Shown in pieces: positions 43,045 to 44,124 of a stretch of DNA of 44,124 bases. The stretch comes from Candidatus Poseidoniales archaeon (GTDB taxonomy: Archaea > Thermoplasmatota > Poseidoniia > Poseidoniales > Poseidoniaceae). The position numbers and the translations under genes are program-made. The notes beneath the pieces were generated by a model that had not been told where the DNA came from, searched no databases, and was given only the letters and a program-made list of their open reading frames with translations. The stretch is taken from the NCBI GenBank assembly GCA_003602575.1, contig QQRY01000024.1, positions 1 through 44,124 of the forward strand, read 5' to 3'. How positions within the stretch are numbered: position 1 is the stretch's first letter; each line of letters starts with the position of its first letter.

Positions 43045-44124
43045 CTAAATAGTTCCCTCAAATGTTTTACAATATTCAAATTTATCATATTGGTTGAGTG
43101 CATCCTGATATACCAATAGAGGTAAAACGTCTGTGCCATCGGACCATTTGCCCATTGAGCGTAGTAAATCACTATCAATAAGATGCTGATAAGCCCAATC
43201 TTCAGTTATGGTGTCGCCGCGACTTCTCGCAATAACCCAATCTGCCTGAGCATCAATTCTTCGATAAACTCCTAAGTCTGCTAGAATATCATGAACAGAA
43301 TTTGTAGGTAAATAATGCGTACCAACCAATCGAGGAAAGCCATACAGATCACTTTGTAATTCAATGTATAGAACATGTTCATCAGGAAGGTTGCCAAATG
43401 CTTGCTGATGGTGGACACTATAACACGCATCGACCGTCATATCGTCTACTCCACGTGCAATGTGTACCATAGTATCGGACGGCATTCGAGAAAAATTAGG
43501 CTGTAGATAATTTTGATTTGGGCGCGTCCATCCTGATTCAATATCGATGAATAATGTCTCATTACCCCACCCTCTTTCCATCGATTCATGTAATTGAATG
43601 AAAGTGTATGCACCTCCTAAACTATGACCTCCAATCCATAGATGACTTGGATTGATTGAGATATTATGGATGGCAAAATCTACGCTGGAATGTCTTTGTT
43701 CTCCAAGTGCAATTTCAGTTAATGTATTTAGAGCAGAAGCGATGGCTTGAGCTCTATATTCGTGATGAGGATAGTTGGATGCTCCTTCAATATCTTCACC
43801 TTCAAGCCCTTCAGGAATGGGCGGGTCGATATGAGATGGATATTGAATGAAAGCAACAGCCATTCCTCGGGCAGATAAATGCGTGATCCAATCTGTATAT
43901 TCTTCATAAACAGGATAACCCCAACCATGGCTCAAAAGAGCTAATGGAATTGATTCTAGTGGGAGTTCAGGTGGTATTTCGGGCAATGTAAGATAGACTG
44001 AAAATTCTATATCTTCTTCTCTATCCATTATTATTTCTTCAACACTACTTGGCATTTCATATTCATGAATTGTCATTATAGTTTCAAATGGTCCAGGTTC
44101 CGCTCCATATCCAATTTTTGGAGC
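43045..44124 (-). CDS. Alpha/beta hydrolase, 5' end outside window
   Basis: An ATG exists at 44074-44076, but the frame stays open to the right edge, and the extra residues (GYGAEPGPFETI) match the conserved lead-in of dienelactone/PET-hydrolase-like alpha/beta hydrolases, so the true start lies beyond 44124. Visible elements are ALLSHGWGYPVYEEY (oxyanion loop), the nucleophile elbow WIGGHSLGGAYTF, and an Asp-containing ARGVDDMTVDAC stretch; GTHYLP is a candidate for the catalytic His. Likely a serine esterase or lipase-type enzyme; the substrate is unknown. Confidence 0.85.
   Translation of the reverse strand, partial: APKIGYGAEPGPFETIMTIHEYEMPSSVEEIIMDREEDIEFSVYLTLPEIPPELPLESIPLALLSHGWGYPVYEEYTDWITHLSARGMAVAFIQYPSHIDPPIPEGLEGEDIEGASNYPHHEYRAQAIASALNTLTEIALGEQRHSSVDFAIHNISINPSHLWIGGHSLGGAYTFIQLHESMERGWGNETLFIDIESGWTRPNQNYLQPNFSRMPSDTMVHIARGVDDMTVDACYSVHHQQAFGNLPDEHVLYIELQSDLYGFPRLVGTHYLPTNSVHDILADLGVYRRIDAQADWVIARSRGDTITEDWAYQHLIDSDLLRSMGKWSDGTDVLPLLVYQDALNQYDKFEYCKTFEGTI

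Noticed and set aside
44074-44076. ATG as the start of the alpha/beta hydrolase
   Set aside because: The upstream codons remain open to the window edge and encode the conserved YGAEPGPFE lead-in, so the gene begins outside the window.

Overview
The window looks like chromosomal DNA of an uncultivated, AT-rich, free-living archaeon, most likely a marine Thermoplasmatota of the Marine Group II (Poseidoniia) type. Supporting signs are a Taw1/TYW1 wyosine-tRNA enzyme, AbrB-PhoU and Pit-PhoU phosphate genes, archaeal TATA boxes about 26 bp before many start codons (near-leaderless transcripts), intron-less tRNAs without encoded CCA, several multi-winged-helix regulators, and very tight gene packing with convergent stop codons that abut or overlap. 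The taxon is inferred from gene content and style, not from a marker tree.

Layout. 1-2.7 kb: end of a possible defence locus with a McrB-like AAA+ ATPase coupled to a truncated unknown gene. 2.9-8.9 kb: small membrane protein, tRNA-dihydrouridine synthase, two winged-helix regulators (one membrane-anchored), a GRDP-like/TPM gene pair and an HxlR regulator. 9.1-13.6 kb: a large surface protein resembling the CD36 family, a GT4 glycosyltransferase and a membrane protein. 13.7-15.7 kb: a fused 3-hydroxyacyl-CoA dehydrogenase/enoyl-CoA hydratase (beta-oxidation). 15.7-17.2 kb: a translationally coupled operon of an E1/ThiF-like protein, a JAMM metalloprotease and a 79-residue helical protein. 17.3-20 kb: GDP-mannose dehydratase, a GST-like protein and Taw1. 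20-23.3 kb: phosphate permease with PhoU tail, divergent from an AbrB-PhoU regulator. 23.4-24.7 kb: two tandem paralogous microproteins absent from normal gene calls, then an AlkB-type di-iron hydroxylase. 24.8-30.1 kb: ABC export-type operon with two ATPases flanking a giant FtsX permease that carries pentapeptide repeats.

30.2-33.6 kb: a candidate structured RNA, two tRNA-Arg genes, and directly behind them a four-gene, Shine-Dalgarno-led, overlapping operon of unknown function (unknown protein, coiled coil, C39-like cysteine peptidase, possible methyltransferase-like protein). This is the best candidate in the window for an undescribed system; the E1-JAMM operon is the second.

33.6-42.7 kb: metal homeostasis region. 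ZnuB, ZnuC and a 968-residue ZnuA carrying a very large His/Asp-rich insertion are divergent from a NikR-like regulator over a perfect 17-bp palindrome. Then come a DEAD-box helicase, cytochrome b561, a COG0523 (CobW/zinc chaperone) GTPase and its usual thioredoxin-like 2Fe-2S ferredoxin partner. 42.8-44.1 kb: small membrane protein and an alpha/beta hydrolase that runs off the right edge. No rRNA, CRISPR array, transposase or integrase was seen.
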